Program-made: the position numbers and the translations under genes | The notes under the pieces: model-generated | Told to the model about the DNA's origin: nothing | The model's input: only the letters and a program-made list of their open reading frames with translations | Database searches by the model: none | Shown: positions 48,990 through 60,059 of the stretch, piece after piece | Layout of the letters: every line of letters begins with the position of its first letter | Numbering within the stretch: position 1 is the first letter of the stretch | From: Climacteris rufus | Taxonomy: Eukaryota; Chordata; Aves; Passeriformes; Climacteridae | Reading direction: 5' to 3' | DNA: 64,000 nucleotides | NCBI GenBank assembly: GCA_013398175.1 | Contig: VZRZ01007768.1 | Coordinates: 994,237-1,058,236, forward strand

Positions 48990-49200
48990 ACCTGCTAATT
49001 CTCTGAAATACAACCTGTGAAAGGGCAGGACTGAGCTTTACATCACTTTTTAATTCAATGGCTCATTCATTCAAATAAGATTTACAAAGCCATTATGCAA
49101 TTTTGCTGCACACAGTCATCAGGGTTGTGTAATGAGTATCTAACTCGCAGCCTGCAAGCCTTAAATGGATGTAGATCATCTCATGACCATGGCCAGAAAG
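48990..49200. other. Candidate conserved non-coding element
   Basis: Repeat-free sequence with TTTTTAATTCAATGGCTC, AAATAAGATTTACAAAGCC and a C/EBP- or POU-like ATTATGCAAT (49,092-49,101). It reads like deeply conserved vertebrate enhancer DNA. Only an alignment could show that. Confidence 0.25.
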
Positions 49201-50829
49201 CAAACAGGGGCTGTGCACCAAATGAGCTCGTAAAAATGTGTTGAAGTCTCTGACTCAGTTGTTGTCTTATATAAAAGAGAAATTCTAGAGAATTGTGAAA
49301 CCTTCTGAGTTATGCAATGAGGGAGTTTAATTACTTTTATTGAATTTAGAATTTTTTTGCACTGCTAGTAGCTTTTAATTACTCATTACATTTTGAGCAC
49401 TTGACAATTAGAAATAAGAACTGCAGGTAAATTTGTCCTTGATACTGCTTTTGGAGTAATGGAAAATTAAACCTATCTGTACACCTTATTTGACAAAGGT
49501 ATTTTAATTCATACATGATATAATGAAAAAGAAAAGCTAACAAAAATATAATTCGCTCATTTCTTCTTGAGAACTTGTAAAAGAGATTAAACATTTCTTA
49601 GTAACAGCATTTTAACTTCTACTAGAAAGGTCCTTCCACCTTGAAAGACTCCAAAAGCATCTATTCATGTTACCAAAAGGCATTTCAGGAAGTTAGAACA
49701 CACACATCTATTTTCCAGCCTGCAGTTTACTGGGAATAGTGACATAGTTTCTTGCAAATAAAACGTGTAAAAAAAGGTAAAAATACAATGTTTATTGCTA
49801 AATGTATGAAAATCTAATAATGAAAACTTGACATGATTAACTGGAAGAAAAAAAACTATCTATTTCTCATTTAAAAATTGTAAATGTATCATCATCAGGA
49901 AGGAAAAACAGAAACTTAAGTATGCCTCATTGTCTTCCAAAGTTTTTCGGTGCTAATGGAGTGAAAGACAGAATGATCTGATTTTTTTTTTACATAGATA
50001 TCTGCAACCATCCTTATAGAAAATACCAGAAGAAAAACAAGGAAAAATGCATTTGATAATGATTCATACTTGCACTTGTAAACATGGCATAAGCACTCGA
50101 CACAAGGAAATGGACATCAATTCCGTGGCGTTATGGAAACAAACACAATGTACTCCAGCCCAGAAAAATTATGATTGTTTCAAGTAATGCTGACCTTGGT
50201 CTCCCTTGTCCCTTAACATAGTCCCCATGCCCATGGCAGTGACAGTCACTGGACTTAACTGAATTTTTAGTTACTTTTGTGTTGCTACTACTGGGTTTAA
50301 TTTACTTATTTGGTTTATTAGGTTTTTAATGACTTGTGTGAATTCAAGTGTCTGTGATTATCAATATCAGTATTGCTCAATACTTGGGATTGAGTCTCCA
50401 TTGAGTTTATTAACCAGCAGGTAGTACAGAGCCTAAATTGTGGTAACAGGGGGAAAAAGTAGCACACTGGTATCCCTGTTTTTTTGTAGTGATCACTTTC
50501 CATTAGTCTGCACTCTGCACATCCACAGGGTTGCAGCAATTCATTCTGGTGGCTGATCTCAGTTTAGTAATTTAATTTCTTTGTTTCTCGTGCAGCAGAG
50601 TGATGGCACATATAAACAAAGTGTGTCAATTCAATTTGGGTATTTTGATATTTCTTCTGACATTTTACAGCATGAGCATAACAATAATAAATCTCTGCCA
50701 TTATTTCTTTTTTGCACCCAAATGCCCTGGCCAAGTTCAGGAGATGAATGTAATAACTTGTTTCTGCACAAAAGTGATGATTAGGTTTTTGCCCTAAAGG
50801 TGCAAGGTGGTCATAAAAATAATTGAGTC
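49201..50829. other. Unique AT-rich non-coding DNA
   Basis: No exon or repeat recognised. AT-rich throughout. Confidence 0.5.
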
Positions 50830-50970
50830 ACTACCCATGGAGGTATTTAAAAGAAAGACATGCAGATGTGGTGCTCAGGGACACGGCTTAGTGGGTGACT
50901 TGGCTGGTTAATGGTTGGACTCTATGATCAGAGACATCTTTTCCACCCTGAATGTTTCTATGATTCTCTG
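50830..50970 (+). repeat. CR1 LINE 3' end fragment
   Basis: ACTACCCATGGAGGTATTTA, GGGACACGGCTTAGTGGG, GGTTGGACTCTATGATC, TTTTCCACCCTGAATG and TTCTATGATTCTCTG occur in CR1 3'UTR order, plus orientation. Confidence 0.93.
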
Positions 50971-51171
50971 AATTAGCATAATTTCAAGGTTTATTCCCAT
51001 AGCCAGGTTTTCCTGGGAGCCAGAAGGAGGTGGCAGGATGCAGGGGGTGTTTTGGGGCTGGATGTGCCCAGGTGCTGCACAGGACAGCACAGTGACCCAG
51101 GCCAACATCCCAACATGGGTACCAGAGCCTGTGCCCGGCCCTGTGCCCTGCAAGGCCAGAGTTTGCTGGTG
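50971..51171. other. Unique GC-richer DNA
   Basis: Nothing recognised before the palindromic insertion. Confidence 0.5.
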
Positions 51172-51177
51172 CCAACA
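51172..51177. repeat. Target-site duplication, left copy (CCAACA)
   Basis: CCAACA directly precedes the palindromic element and is repeated at 51,338-51,343. Confidence 0.75.
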
Positions 51178-51337
51178 TGTTACCTTGATTTTTGTAGTTC
51201 TGGATGTTGTCATTTTTTTTGTAGCTAGTTTCTCACAGTTTTTTTGGGGTTTTTTTTCCCCATGTTTACAGAGAAAACTGTGAGAAACTAGCTACAAAAG
51301 AATGACAACATCCAGAACTGCAAAAATCAGGGCAACA
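51178..51337. mobile_element. 160-bp palindromic insertion made of two inverted LTR U3 ends
   Basis: The right part (51,259-51,337), read on the minus strand, matches the first 79 bases of the solo LTR at 44,894-45,207 with three mismatches. The left part (51,178-51,242) is an inverted copy of the same U3 terminus, differing by a few transitions and one base of length in a T-run. The two arms (65 and 64 bases) face each other across a 31-base centre containing GGGGTTTTTTTTCCCC. The element therefore begins TGTT and ends AACA, carrying a U3 terminus at both ends and no R or U5. It is bounded by a 6-bp direct repeat CCAACA, the same duplication length as the solo LTR. It most likely arose by integration of an aberrant fold-back cDNA. 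Secondary rearrangement of an ordinary LTR is the alternative. Confidence 0.8.
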
Positions 51338-51343
51338 CCAACA
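51338..51343. repeat. Target-site duplication, right copy (CCAACA)
   Basis: An exact match of the hexamer at 51,172-51,177. Confidence 0.75.
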
Positions 51344-52149
51344 CACCCGACGAGCTCGGACTGCCAGCTCCAGCCACCCAGCCCCAGCAGTTCCAAAACA
51401 AGCCCCAAATTACACAGAACTCACTCTGCCCACAACTGGATACTTATTTAGCCTTGCCACTCTCAAGTAAAGTTTTCAGCCAGTTGGTGAAGAATTTGAT
51501 GCTGAGCACTGAAGCCAAAAGCCCCAAAGGCTGAGAAGCAGGGAGAGGCAGTGGTGCAGAGCTGCAATTCCGACAGCCTGCGGTGCCCCTGGCTCACCCG
51601 CCCCTGTTTTGGGTTACACAGTGTGGGTGACTCAGCCAGGGAGAGTGAGCCCCAGGAGGGGTAGGAAATAAATGTGTTTGGAGGAGGAAATTGAAAGAAG
51701 AAGGGTAGGGGAGTAGAGTGGTATGTAGGGCTGCACAGTGGAAATCCAACATAAGCCTTGTGCAAGCCTGACTGCTATGATCCCCACGACTGTCTTCTCA
51801 TTCCTTAAGTAATTGAGGCTTCAGCTCAGCAAAGCATTAAAGCTCAGGCTTCATTTTATGCTGTCAGTAAGTGCTTTGCTGAACACGGACTTAAAGTATC
51901 AAGCTCGCTGCATGAGATTTATCCCACCTAATTTTAGACATTTGCAGATATGTACACCAGAGCTAGTGACCCCAGGCTCTCCCCATTGTGAATGGGGACA
52001 AATAAACATTTTGGGGTGCTGTTCATTAGGCCTACTCTACTCTAGAACAAGAAATACCATTCAGTAGAAGTATTTGCAAGCAGAGCTCTAAATAAGTATA
52101 TCAGGTGTAAACATCTACAATCCATGTACCTACATTCATGCCTCTGAAC
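51344..52149. other. Unique non-coding DNA, nothing recognised
   Basis: No exon or repeat recognised. Confidence 0.5.
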
Positions 52150-52440
52150 CACAACAGCCTCTGACGACAGACGAGTAGAAAAAACCATACCAATTGGGAG
52201 GAATCAGGAAAATGCAAACTGAATTTTAACAGGGAAAGGAAATTGAAAATTATTTTCTCCCTGAGAAAGTTGCAGTTGTAATTGTTTTTAAGACAAACAA
52301 AGGAAGAACAGAATAGGCCATTGTTATTCTCTTGTTTAAGGCATTATTTCTTTCTTGCTTTCATTGTCTGAGATTGCTTCCCTGAGTCCGTCGGTAACTG
52401 GGGGTTCCTGCTCGCCCACCTACCTTTTAGAAAGCTGCAG
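52150..52440. other. Candidate conserved non-coding element with SOX-like sites
   Basis: Repeat-free stretch with oppositely oriented SOX-like motifs, ACAAAGG (52,297-52,303) and CCATTGTT (52,318-52,325), inside AT-rich sequence. Constraint is a guess from texture. Confidence 0.22.
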
Positions 52441-52955
52441 TTAGGTGAGGTTAATCTCCTCTTGTGTCAGACAGATATTTTTGAAGGAGGAATCTCAAAC
52501 ATTTGAGACATTTCTGCAGTTATTTGAATTAGAACCCATGTTTCTCTGAACACTGAAAACCACTGAGTAGGCAACTGGGATGTAAACTTCTGGGAATCGC
52601 TGCAAGTATGGGAATGCCTGGAATCCCTCTGGGAAATAACTGCAAAACCTTTAATCCTTGTTATCTCTGAGAGCACATATTTTTGTTTGCTTGATTAGCA
52701 GTGGGAGAGGATGAGTGAGTGGTGTGTTGGGCAGTAAAGCTCTGTGCTCTTTCTCTGCTGCTGCCTCAGGCTGCCTCTGGGTTGGGTTGGAATCCTGGGC
52801 AAACAGCCCTGAGCAGAAGAGCAGCAGCAGTGCTTGGTGTGCAGGGATGGGAGCAGGGAATGTGTGGCAACTGCAAAAACAGCAGCAACTGCAGCTGTTG
52901 GAAGCACAGCACAGCCACAAATACACTTCTGTTAAACTTAGTGAGCTGGTGCTCC
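52441..52955. other. Non-coding DNA, nothing recognised
   Basis: The GC-richer part 52,700-52,920 has overlapping frames on both strands without family resemblance. Confidence 0.5.
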
Positions 52956-53146
52956 ATCACAGAATCACAGAATGGCTTGGGTTGGAATTCCAACACCCAT
53001 CTTCCACCAGACCAGGTTGCTCAAAGCCCCACCCAGCTTGGCTTTGAGCACTTCCAGGAATGGGACATTCACAGCTCCTCTGGACAACCTGTTCCAGTGC
53101 CTCACTATCCTCACAGTAAATAATTTCTTCGTAATATCTAATTAAT
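52956..53146 (-). repeat. CR1 LINE 3' end fragment
   Basis: Reverse-oriented CR1: ATCACAGAATCACAGAATGG, CATCTTCCACCAGACCAGG, TTGCTCAAAGCCCCACCCAG, TTCCAGGAATGGGACATTCA, CAACCTGTTCCAGTGCCTCA and CAGTAAATAATTTCTTCG in canonical order. One of the least diverged CR1 copies in the window. Confidence 0.95.
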
Positions 53147-53714
53147 GTGGCCTGACTCCTATGGCAGGAGACAAGGATGCCCAATTAAGCACTGAATTGA
53201 GGCAGTAAGTTAGGAGTAAAATTGCTTGACATTTCCTTCTGTGAACAGTGGAGACAGACAGCTCCAGAAAACAATTCATCCTATCCCAAGGAAAAGATTT
53301 AAAATTTGTGGATTGAATCTCTCTCTGAATACAACAGCCTCTTTCTAACTGCAAGAAAGTCACCAGATCCTTAACAGGGGTGCATAGTCCAGTCCTCAAA
53401 CATTGCTAATACAAACTATGTGCTTAGAACTGGAAAAGTCTTTTTCTCTGCACTTTGACATCTACTGAAATGAGGACCTTGTTGGGATTGCTGCTTCCAG
53501 CTGCTTCAGGGCAGCTGATAGCAGAGCTCTGAGGTCTGTGAAGCCTGCAGAGGGAAAATTCACATACAGGACCACAACACATCTTTCTATTTTGACATCC
53601 AGAGCTTTCTGACTCTAACGTGAAAGCTTTTACCACAAGCAGCAGCCTGGGAGCTACATGGGGACCAAATCTGGTCAAGAGTTTATTTTACTTGGGGATA
53701 AATTCTGTCTGGGT
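53147..53714. other. Unique non-coding DNA, nothing recognised
   Basis: No exon or repeat recognised. Confidence 0.5.
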
Positions 53715-53812
53715 GTTTTGTGGGACCAGAAGAAGAGGAAATGATTCACTGGCAAAGGGGGGAGCACATGCCTTGACTCACAGTTTCCTGCTCTAACCAC
53801 TAGACAATTCCT
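53715..53812 (+). repeat. MIR-like SINE 3' tail relic
   Basis: TTGACTCACAGTTTCCTGCT followed by CTAACCACTAGACAATTCCT matches the terminal phrase of old MIR/CORE-SINE-type repeats ('ctgactcccagt...tgctctaaccactagaccac'). Confidence 0.42.
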
Positions 53813-56800
53813 CTAGCAATTCCTTAGTGCATCAAAAGCATGGATTAGTTTCTTAATTCCTTAAACCTCATGAAGTGGTTTTCCTGTATTATATATCCAG
53901 GCCTACTGGAGGAAGATCTCTAGGTTTTATTCTGTAAGTTTGCAGAAAAAAGTGCCAAACTAAGTGCATTTGCCTGTCCAAATGCTAATTGCTAATGGAA
54001 CCAAGGTGCCAGGTCTACTGTACTGCTTTTCTCATATGTGCAAGGCTGGGGGCTTTGGGGTTGATATACCCAAATCTCTCTCACGGAGTTCATAAAATTC
54101 CAAACATAGCAGAACACATTTTTGTGCCTAATTCGGTAAGATTCTGGACCATGGTTAAGAAACACAAAAGGATTATGTCCACATAAAAGCAAATCTAAGA
54201 CATTACTGTTCAATTAAATAATTCTGAGGTTTCACTTTCCTTCCAGTAAATAGAATTTCTTTCTATTTATGACCACTGTAAATGGTTTCTAGATCATACA
54301 AGGATGATTAAAAGAGTGATTTATGAGGCATGGATGCAAAAAACTGTATAATTGCACTTAATCTGTCAGCTGTACTTGAGAGTCTTAAACTAAACTCCCC
54401 TGCTATCAGATTATCTCAGATATGAAGTTTCTTTTATAAATTATTTCTTCTAAAGAGAAAATACACTATTTTCAAAACGAGTTTGCTTAGGCTGACAAAT
54501 CAGTAGACTCACTCCACAGGATGCCCTTGAAGGAACGCTCAGATTCATAGCCCAGGCAGTATTTCCCCTTGCAGGCTGATTTTCGTTTTAGGACTGTGCC
54601 ATCTGCTGTTGGAACTGCAGATTTCCCTGGGTCTGCACAGTTTGCAGTAGCAAACTCTGACAGCCTGGCCATGCATGACTGTGATTTGTCCCAGGTGAGG
54701 GACACACCGTAGTGACTGTCTGCCACCCCTGCCAGAGGCTTCAGCCTTCCCAGGATCATTTATTTCACTGTTTGGAAGGTCTCTGGTTCAGCATGGACGT
54801 GTAAGGGCTCCTGTTTGTCCCTTTTGCTCAGAAGTATCAAAGGTGGTAGGACACCCATGGGATGCAGTAGCATTCTGCAATATTAAATTTTAACAGAAAA
54901 CTGAACCTGCTTTCTGCTCTTCAGTTCCATGAGCAGAGAAGGTGCACAGACAACTAAGGAATGGACAATTTCATCATTCCAGCCTTATATGATACTTTAG
55001 TTCCCATTGTTTATATGCTTGTGGGATCACAGAGCTATTAAAAACTAGACTGAACAATAGAGATATTATTTTGCTACTGGAACTGGATTACACTCTTAAC
55101 CACAAGGCTCTCCTATCTGACAACATGAAAGCGATACTGCTTTGGGAAAACTGAAAATGGCTGTGTGTTGGATAGTCAGATTCCCCACAAGGGTAACCCA
55201 CAGCCTCTCCAGAAGCATTGCTGAGCTCAAAGGTCTACTACTAGGGAAGACTGGCAGGGAAATATTCCTAAATGTATTCTCAATTTCAACATTTCAATGT
55301 GGGGCACCTTCCTGGCAGCCGCTGCAGAACAGGCATGCTGTGCTCCATGCCTGCCTATGGCAGCTCAAGAAATCAGGCAGTTGGTGTATGGGTGAGCTCT
55401 CCAAGGGAACAATGTCATGTTTTGAGAGACACAACTGACTTGGAACTTCTTAATCCCACTCCTGGTTCCTGTTACAACTACATCTGACCGCCTCACATCA
55501 CCAGCATGCTTAACTACTGACACTATTAGGCAAGAAAATGTCTCACAATGTAGACACAGAATTATGTGAGCAGATTGTTAATAGGATTTTGTTACTGAGA
55601 GCTATAGGACCTAGCACCTTTGGCATCTGTCTAATTAAGGGGATGTATACACCTAGGGATCAAACTGAGAACAGCCAGGATGCCACGCAAGAAGCTGCTT
55701 AAACAAGCTGGTTAGAAATACTAAGAAACAAGAACCTTAAACCTTGCTCTGCTTCAGGATTTAGGCACTTTTTAAGGCTTGTTTTTCTCTCAACAGCACA
55801 AAAATCTCCAGATCAATCAGCATCATTAATACTCACAGCTGGCATGATACCAGTGCTCCTCCAAATACCTGTCCCCAAGGCTTTAGGTGTCCATCCTATC
55901 ATGAACAGCTCCTACACCAATACATCACCACACTGCCCTGTTTGCCCACCCCACTGGCCACACTAGCCCATGGCTTCTGGAATCTGCCCCAAAGCTACTC
56001 ACAGGCACATTCAGAAGATAAACCTGAGGCCCATAGGCAGAGCAAAGGTGGTGTTGCCTTTTGTAGATCATGGGCTGGAGGACTTTGGGGAATGCTGATC
56101 TGAGAAGCAGATGAAGGATGTGAAAGAAAAGCCATTAGTTCCTGAGCTGAAATGGCTTGGCCAGTGTTACCCAGCAGTGCTGGGAAGTGAACACGGCCCT
56201 CAAAGGTCATGTAAACCAGAAGGTTGTTTTCTAGTTGAGAAATAAAATGGAAAATAACAGGAAAACAAATAAAAAGTCCTTTTGCAGACTGAAAATGTGG
56301 CTAATATTGCTGTTCCCCTCTGCTTCATTTAATCATCTTAGAACTTGCTTATAACAGCAAATCATTCATTTTCAGATAGAAACGTGATGAGCTGTCAGCA
56401 GAGACCCTTGACATAACAAAGGCCAGCATTTCCTTCCAGGATCAGAGTTTTTCCCACAGGACATGCCATCCATGTCAAACCCTTTTTCTGTGGGAGCTGC
56501 CTTCCCCCATCACTGCCTGTAACCTGAGGCTAATTAGAGGAGAGCTGTTAAGAGGTCAAGTGATGCTGAAGACCTTTCCCAGTTTTCCTGACCTTAGAAG
56601 GTTTCAGAGCAGGCCTTGGACCAGCAGCAGGACTACAAATGAAAGAGGAGGGCTGAAAGGAGGAGGCAGAAGGAACTGTGACTTTTTGACCAAGAGGGCT
56701 TTGGTGAGAGCAAGACACGAAGGGAAACGAGCTGAAAAGAGACCTGGTGGTCCAGCCATGGCTGGATGGGCTTGGTGGATGGACCTGGGCATGGAGCCAC

Positions 56801-57492
56801 CTTCCCCAGCTCCCTCTTCTGCCAGCACAGCTCTGCCCAGCAGCAGCACGGCTCAGATGAACAAACTGAGCCTTGGTGTGACTGCCTACCTTTTCCAGCC
56901 TGGGTTTCCTCCTGAGACACTTTGCTTCCCACATTCCCGAGCTAGACTTAAAAATAGGACTGCCTCTCATCTATGCCATCTCTACAGATTTTATTTGCCT
57001 GGTTTGCATGTTTGAATAGCATGTGTTGCATGGTCTCTGAAGACCACAGAAAGCTTCAGGCAGCACAGTTTTGAAGGCTGAGAAAAGAGACATCTCATCT
57101 CTGGAGATGTCTCATACAGTAAATTTAAGCTCAACACCCTAAATTTAGAAAAATGTTACATGACAGGAACCTAAGGTGTTGGGAACAGCTAAAGGACTTG
57201 AACTTGGCTTAAACACACACTCTTACAGACACTCAGAAAATTACAAGATACTGGCTGGTGAAAAACAGCCACCAAACACAGCCCTCCCTTCTGAAATGCT
57301 GCATTGTTTGGGAAGAAATGTGGAGGAACAAGTAACCGTGTGCATGGGAGTCTCCAGCAGCACTGCTGCAACAACACAATGCTGTATGGTGTGGCGGGCA
57401 GGCTGGTGGGAAGGCTCTGAGTGCTAAATTGTGCTGTGCTTTAAGAGACACAACGCCAGAAATGAAATGTTATCAGTCTAAGTTACAATATA
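53813..57492. other. Unique non-coding DNA, nothing recognised
   Basis: About 3.7 kb without recognisable exons. Frames at 54,487-54,759 (minus, 90 codons) and 56,548-57,015 (both strands, up to 151 codons) were examined and match nothing known to me. A weak SINE-like phrase (TTGGCCAGTGTTACCCAGCA) occurs near 56,157. Confidence 0.45.
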
Positions 57493-57506
57493 GTTGCCAT
57501 GGCAAT
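57493..57506. promoter_or_regulatory. Near-perfect RFX X-box motif
   Basis: GTTGCCATGGCAAT is a 14-base X-box with a perfect palindromic core TTGCCATGGCAA, the preferred site of RFX-family dimers. Such sites commonly lie near ciliary-gene promoters or in RFX-bound enhancers. No promoter is evident beside it, so function is only possible. Confidence 0.4.
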
Positions 57507-58324
57507 TATAAAATGGGAAACCATCGGTGTAATGTATTTCATTGTCACATGCCTTATGGTGAAATCTTGGCACTCTGGGTTGTAGAAGAAGACAATGAAT
57601 GTGGGGTTTATCCCAAGTGGCTGCATTTTTTTGGTGCAGGCTGACCAGAAAAGCAAGAACCCCAGCAAATCTTGACTGGCTGGATCTTTGGGGGACAACC
57701 CAGGGACACTGTTCTGGGATCTAGACAGAATGGCAGTTCGAAAAACCTTAGGACCTAGTTATTAATGCAGATTTCTGCTAAAGAGCCAGATCCAAAAACT
57801 TCTTTGTGATTGCTCCAGTCCTTGGACCTGGCTGCTCACAGGACAGAGCTTTTAGTAGAAGAAACCTTTGTGCATTTGAACCCCAGGCAGCTGCCAGCCG
57901 TGGAGGAGGCTCAACCCTTTGCTGTGACACCTCCTTTGAAGGAACAAGGGTCACACATTTTGTTTAACTGTAATTAGTAAACTGGCTAGGAAGCAGAAAA
58001 AAATGTGAGCAGCCACCTCCACTGATGCTCCTCATATGCTGGTGAGGAAAAGAGAGCTAAAATGATCCCACACCATGTATCTAGGAACAAGTGAATAGGT
58101 TACAGAGGCTGAATGGTACCTCTCCATAAGACAATGCAGAAAAAGGATGTCAAGGGAATGTGCAAAATAAGAACCTCAAAAAGTAGCACAAGACCTCTTA
58201 GAAATGCCTTTTGGTGAGAAATAGAGTTGTAAATCTATTTTATTTATCAGAAGTGAGTTTAAGAGGTTATGTGCTTGTGACACTGAAGCCCTTTGTCAGG
58301 AGGAACACAGCAGCTATGAGAAGG
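57507..58324. other. Unique non-coding DNA, nothing recognised
   Basis: No exon or repeat recognised. Confidence 0.5.
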
Positions 58325-58437
58325 ATATCTCTGTCAGAGCAAGACACAGAAATCAGTGGTGGGAAAGCAAAGCTAGATAACATTAAATTAGCAACAAGAT
58401 GTAGGTTTTTTTCACATGGAGGATGACTAAACTTGAG
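58325..58437 (+). repeat. Ancient CR1 LINE fragment
   Basis: The segment from CTCTGTCAGAGCAAGACACA through AAAGCTAGATAACATTAAAT, TTAGCAACAAGATGTAGG and GGAGGATGACTAAAC follows old CR1 ('gaagctagacaaattcagattagaaataagatgtaggtttttaacagtgaggatgattaaac'). It overlaps in type the central part of the copy at 39.2 kb. Confidence 0.6.
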
Positions 58438-59164
58438 AAGAAACCAGGGAGGATGTGGTGGATGTAGTACATTTTTCAGATCTCCACATCTCCAGATCAA
58501 AGTGGAAAATCCTCTCCAGATACAAAGGTTATCTGAGCACATCTAGAGAAAACCATGTGATACCCAGATCACATGAGAATGTGATATTGCCTGAACACTG
58601 CAGTGCAAGCCACACTTTTACCAGTGGGTGTGTATTCATACATTTTGGACACTGAAGCCTCCCTGAGGGCAGTGATTGCTTCCCTCCAGTGTGTCAGCTG
58701 CATCTCTCTGAATGCTGGTTTTGACAGCAGCAAACTGTGTGTCATCACTCCTTTACTCCATGTTCACTGTGTCGTGTGCCACTTTGGAACAAAGCAAGGA
58801 GAGACATCTTGATTTTAGGAGACTTCTTTGTAGACATCATATTCCTGTAAAATTACATGCATGCTGCTGGTTGGTGATGAAGGGATCTAAGAAGTTTTTA
58901 AAGCCTGAGCTTGAAGTGCTTGTCAAAAAAAAAAAAAAAAATTAATTTACCAGCTGGTTTCCCAGACAGCTGGATGTGGGACACAGGCTGAAAAGCACTG
59001 AGAATAAATATGCATGTAAAGAACATAATAAAGCCCTGTCTTTTGCAGCTAAACAAATCCATTTTTTTACTTGTATAAAATATTTATAATAACATGTTGT
59101 GGGTTGCACTCGGTTTTATTTTTGTAGAGGGAAAGGGAATAAATTTTCCTGCCAGACTCTCACA
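58438..59164. other. Unique non-coding DNA with poly(A) run
   Basis: A run of 17 A lies at 58,925-58,941. No polyadenylation signal or gene copy is recognised before it. Confidence 0.5.
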
Positions 59165-59575
59165 TCACCATTGCTGAGGAGATCTGCAGAAAACCCAGCA
59201 ATCCTGCTGTATATTCATGCAGCTCTGCACAGGCTCCCACCCAGAGGAAGAGATGGTGCTAAGGGTGCGAGAGTGACCTGAGGCACTTAACAGCTCCTTT
59301 CTGAATTGTTTGACAGGGATGCAAACCTCTTCACCTCCAGGAAAGCCAGTTATGAATACTTTTATGTCTACTTCTGCTTTGCTCTCAAGGCCTTTGATTT
59401 TATCTTTAAACCAGCAGTGTTTACGGTTCTCAAGATGATCGTGTTCTGCTAAACAAGTTCCTTTGTCCCCCAGTGTTGCTGACAAATCTGCTAGTGAAAC
59501 AATTTTACTATTCAGTAACTTCAGTTCTGCCTCCAACTTTTCCTCTGTCCCCTTTGAAGTGCCCCTGCTGCATTA
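59165..59575 (-). pseudogene. Relic resembling an L1/Tx1-type ORF1 protein (Transposase_22-like)
   Basis: A minus-strand frame runs uninterrupted for about 137 codons from 59,575 to a stop at 59,165. Its N-terminal part (KLEAELKLLNSKIVSL) is heptad-like and fits the coiled coil of L1-clade ORF1 proteins. The following part (59,288-59,413) reads WFKDKIKGLESKAEVDIKVF, then ITGFPGGEE and PVKQF. This lines up with the coiled-coil-to-RRM junction 'WLKDKIeDLENrsRRnNIrIvGfPEGeE..PVkfF' of ORF1/L1TD1-type proteins. The resemblance ends after about residue 83. The key 'ENRSRRNN' residues are partly lost, no initiator ATG is present, and no RT-encoding ORF2 is seen beside it. Domain resemblance is by eye. 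It could be a dead ancient element, an exapted fragment or coincidence. Confidence 0.4.
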
Positions 59576-60059
59576 ATGCCTGCCTTGGCTCTGCCTGCCA
59601 TGCATGGCATTGCTATAGCCCATTAAAAGCAGTTGCAGCCGTGCTTACCACTGGCTTCCTCCTCCCTTTGAAGCTGTTTTCTTTGACTGGTCTTAATTAA
59701 TGCATAAGCTGGGAAAGTGCCTTCTTTCCTCCTTTTAAGATGTTTTTGTTTCTTTGTTTTAGTTTCATGTCTTTGGCTGAATAGATGTTTCCAGTATGTT
59801 CTTTATGAGAATGAAAGGGAAATTGAAGCTTACACAACTTTTTTATTGGTGAAAGAAACCCAGGCCCTGGTTTTTCTTTGACTGTGTTACCACTGCGTGC
59901 TTTTTAAACTCCATTTCTTCTCTCCATTCAGGAGAGCCAAGTAACATGATTAAAGTCCTCTTCCAACTCAAAGACTTTGACAGCAAACAAAGATGGATCA
60001 CTTACCAACCAAATGAATCATGTACAGGAAACCAAGGCAAGTGTTAAACATATTTAATA
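59576..60059. other. Unique non-coding DNA, nothing recognised
   Basis: Nothing recognised. Confidence 0.5.

Noticed and set aside
54487..54759. 90-codon minus-strand frame with plausible amino-acid composition
   Set aside because: No domain, no recognisable homologue and no splice-site context; treated as chance.
55990..56220. Possible MIR-like relic (GTGTTACCCAGCAG phrase)
   Set aside because: Only one short phrase matched; the rest did not follow the order of the family.
57087..57113. Hairpin GAGACATCTC / GAGATGTCTC
   Set aside because: Ten-base arms with a seven-base loop are expected about once by chance in 64 kb over a range of loop sizes; no terminator or microRNA context.
58925..58941. 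Poly(A) run as the tail of a retrocopy
   Set aside because: Same reasons as the run near 8.4 kb; the preceding sequence is not a recognisable transcript.
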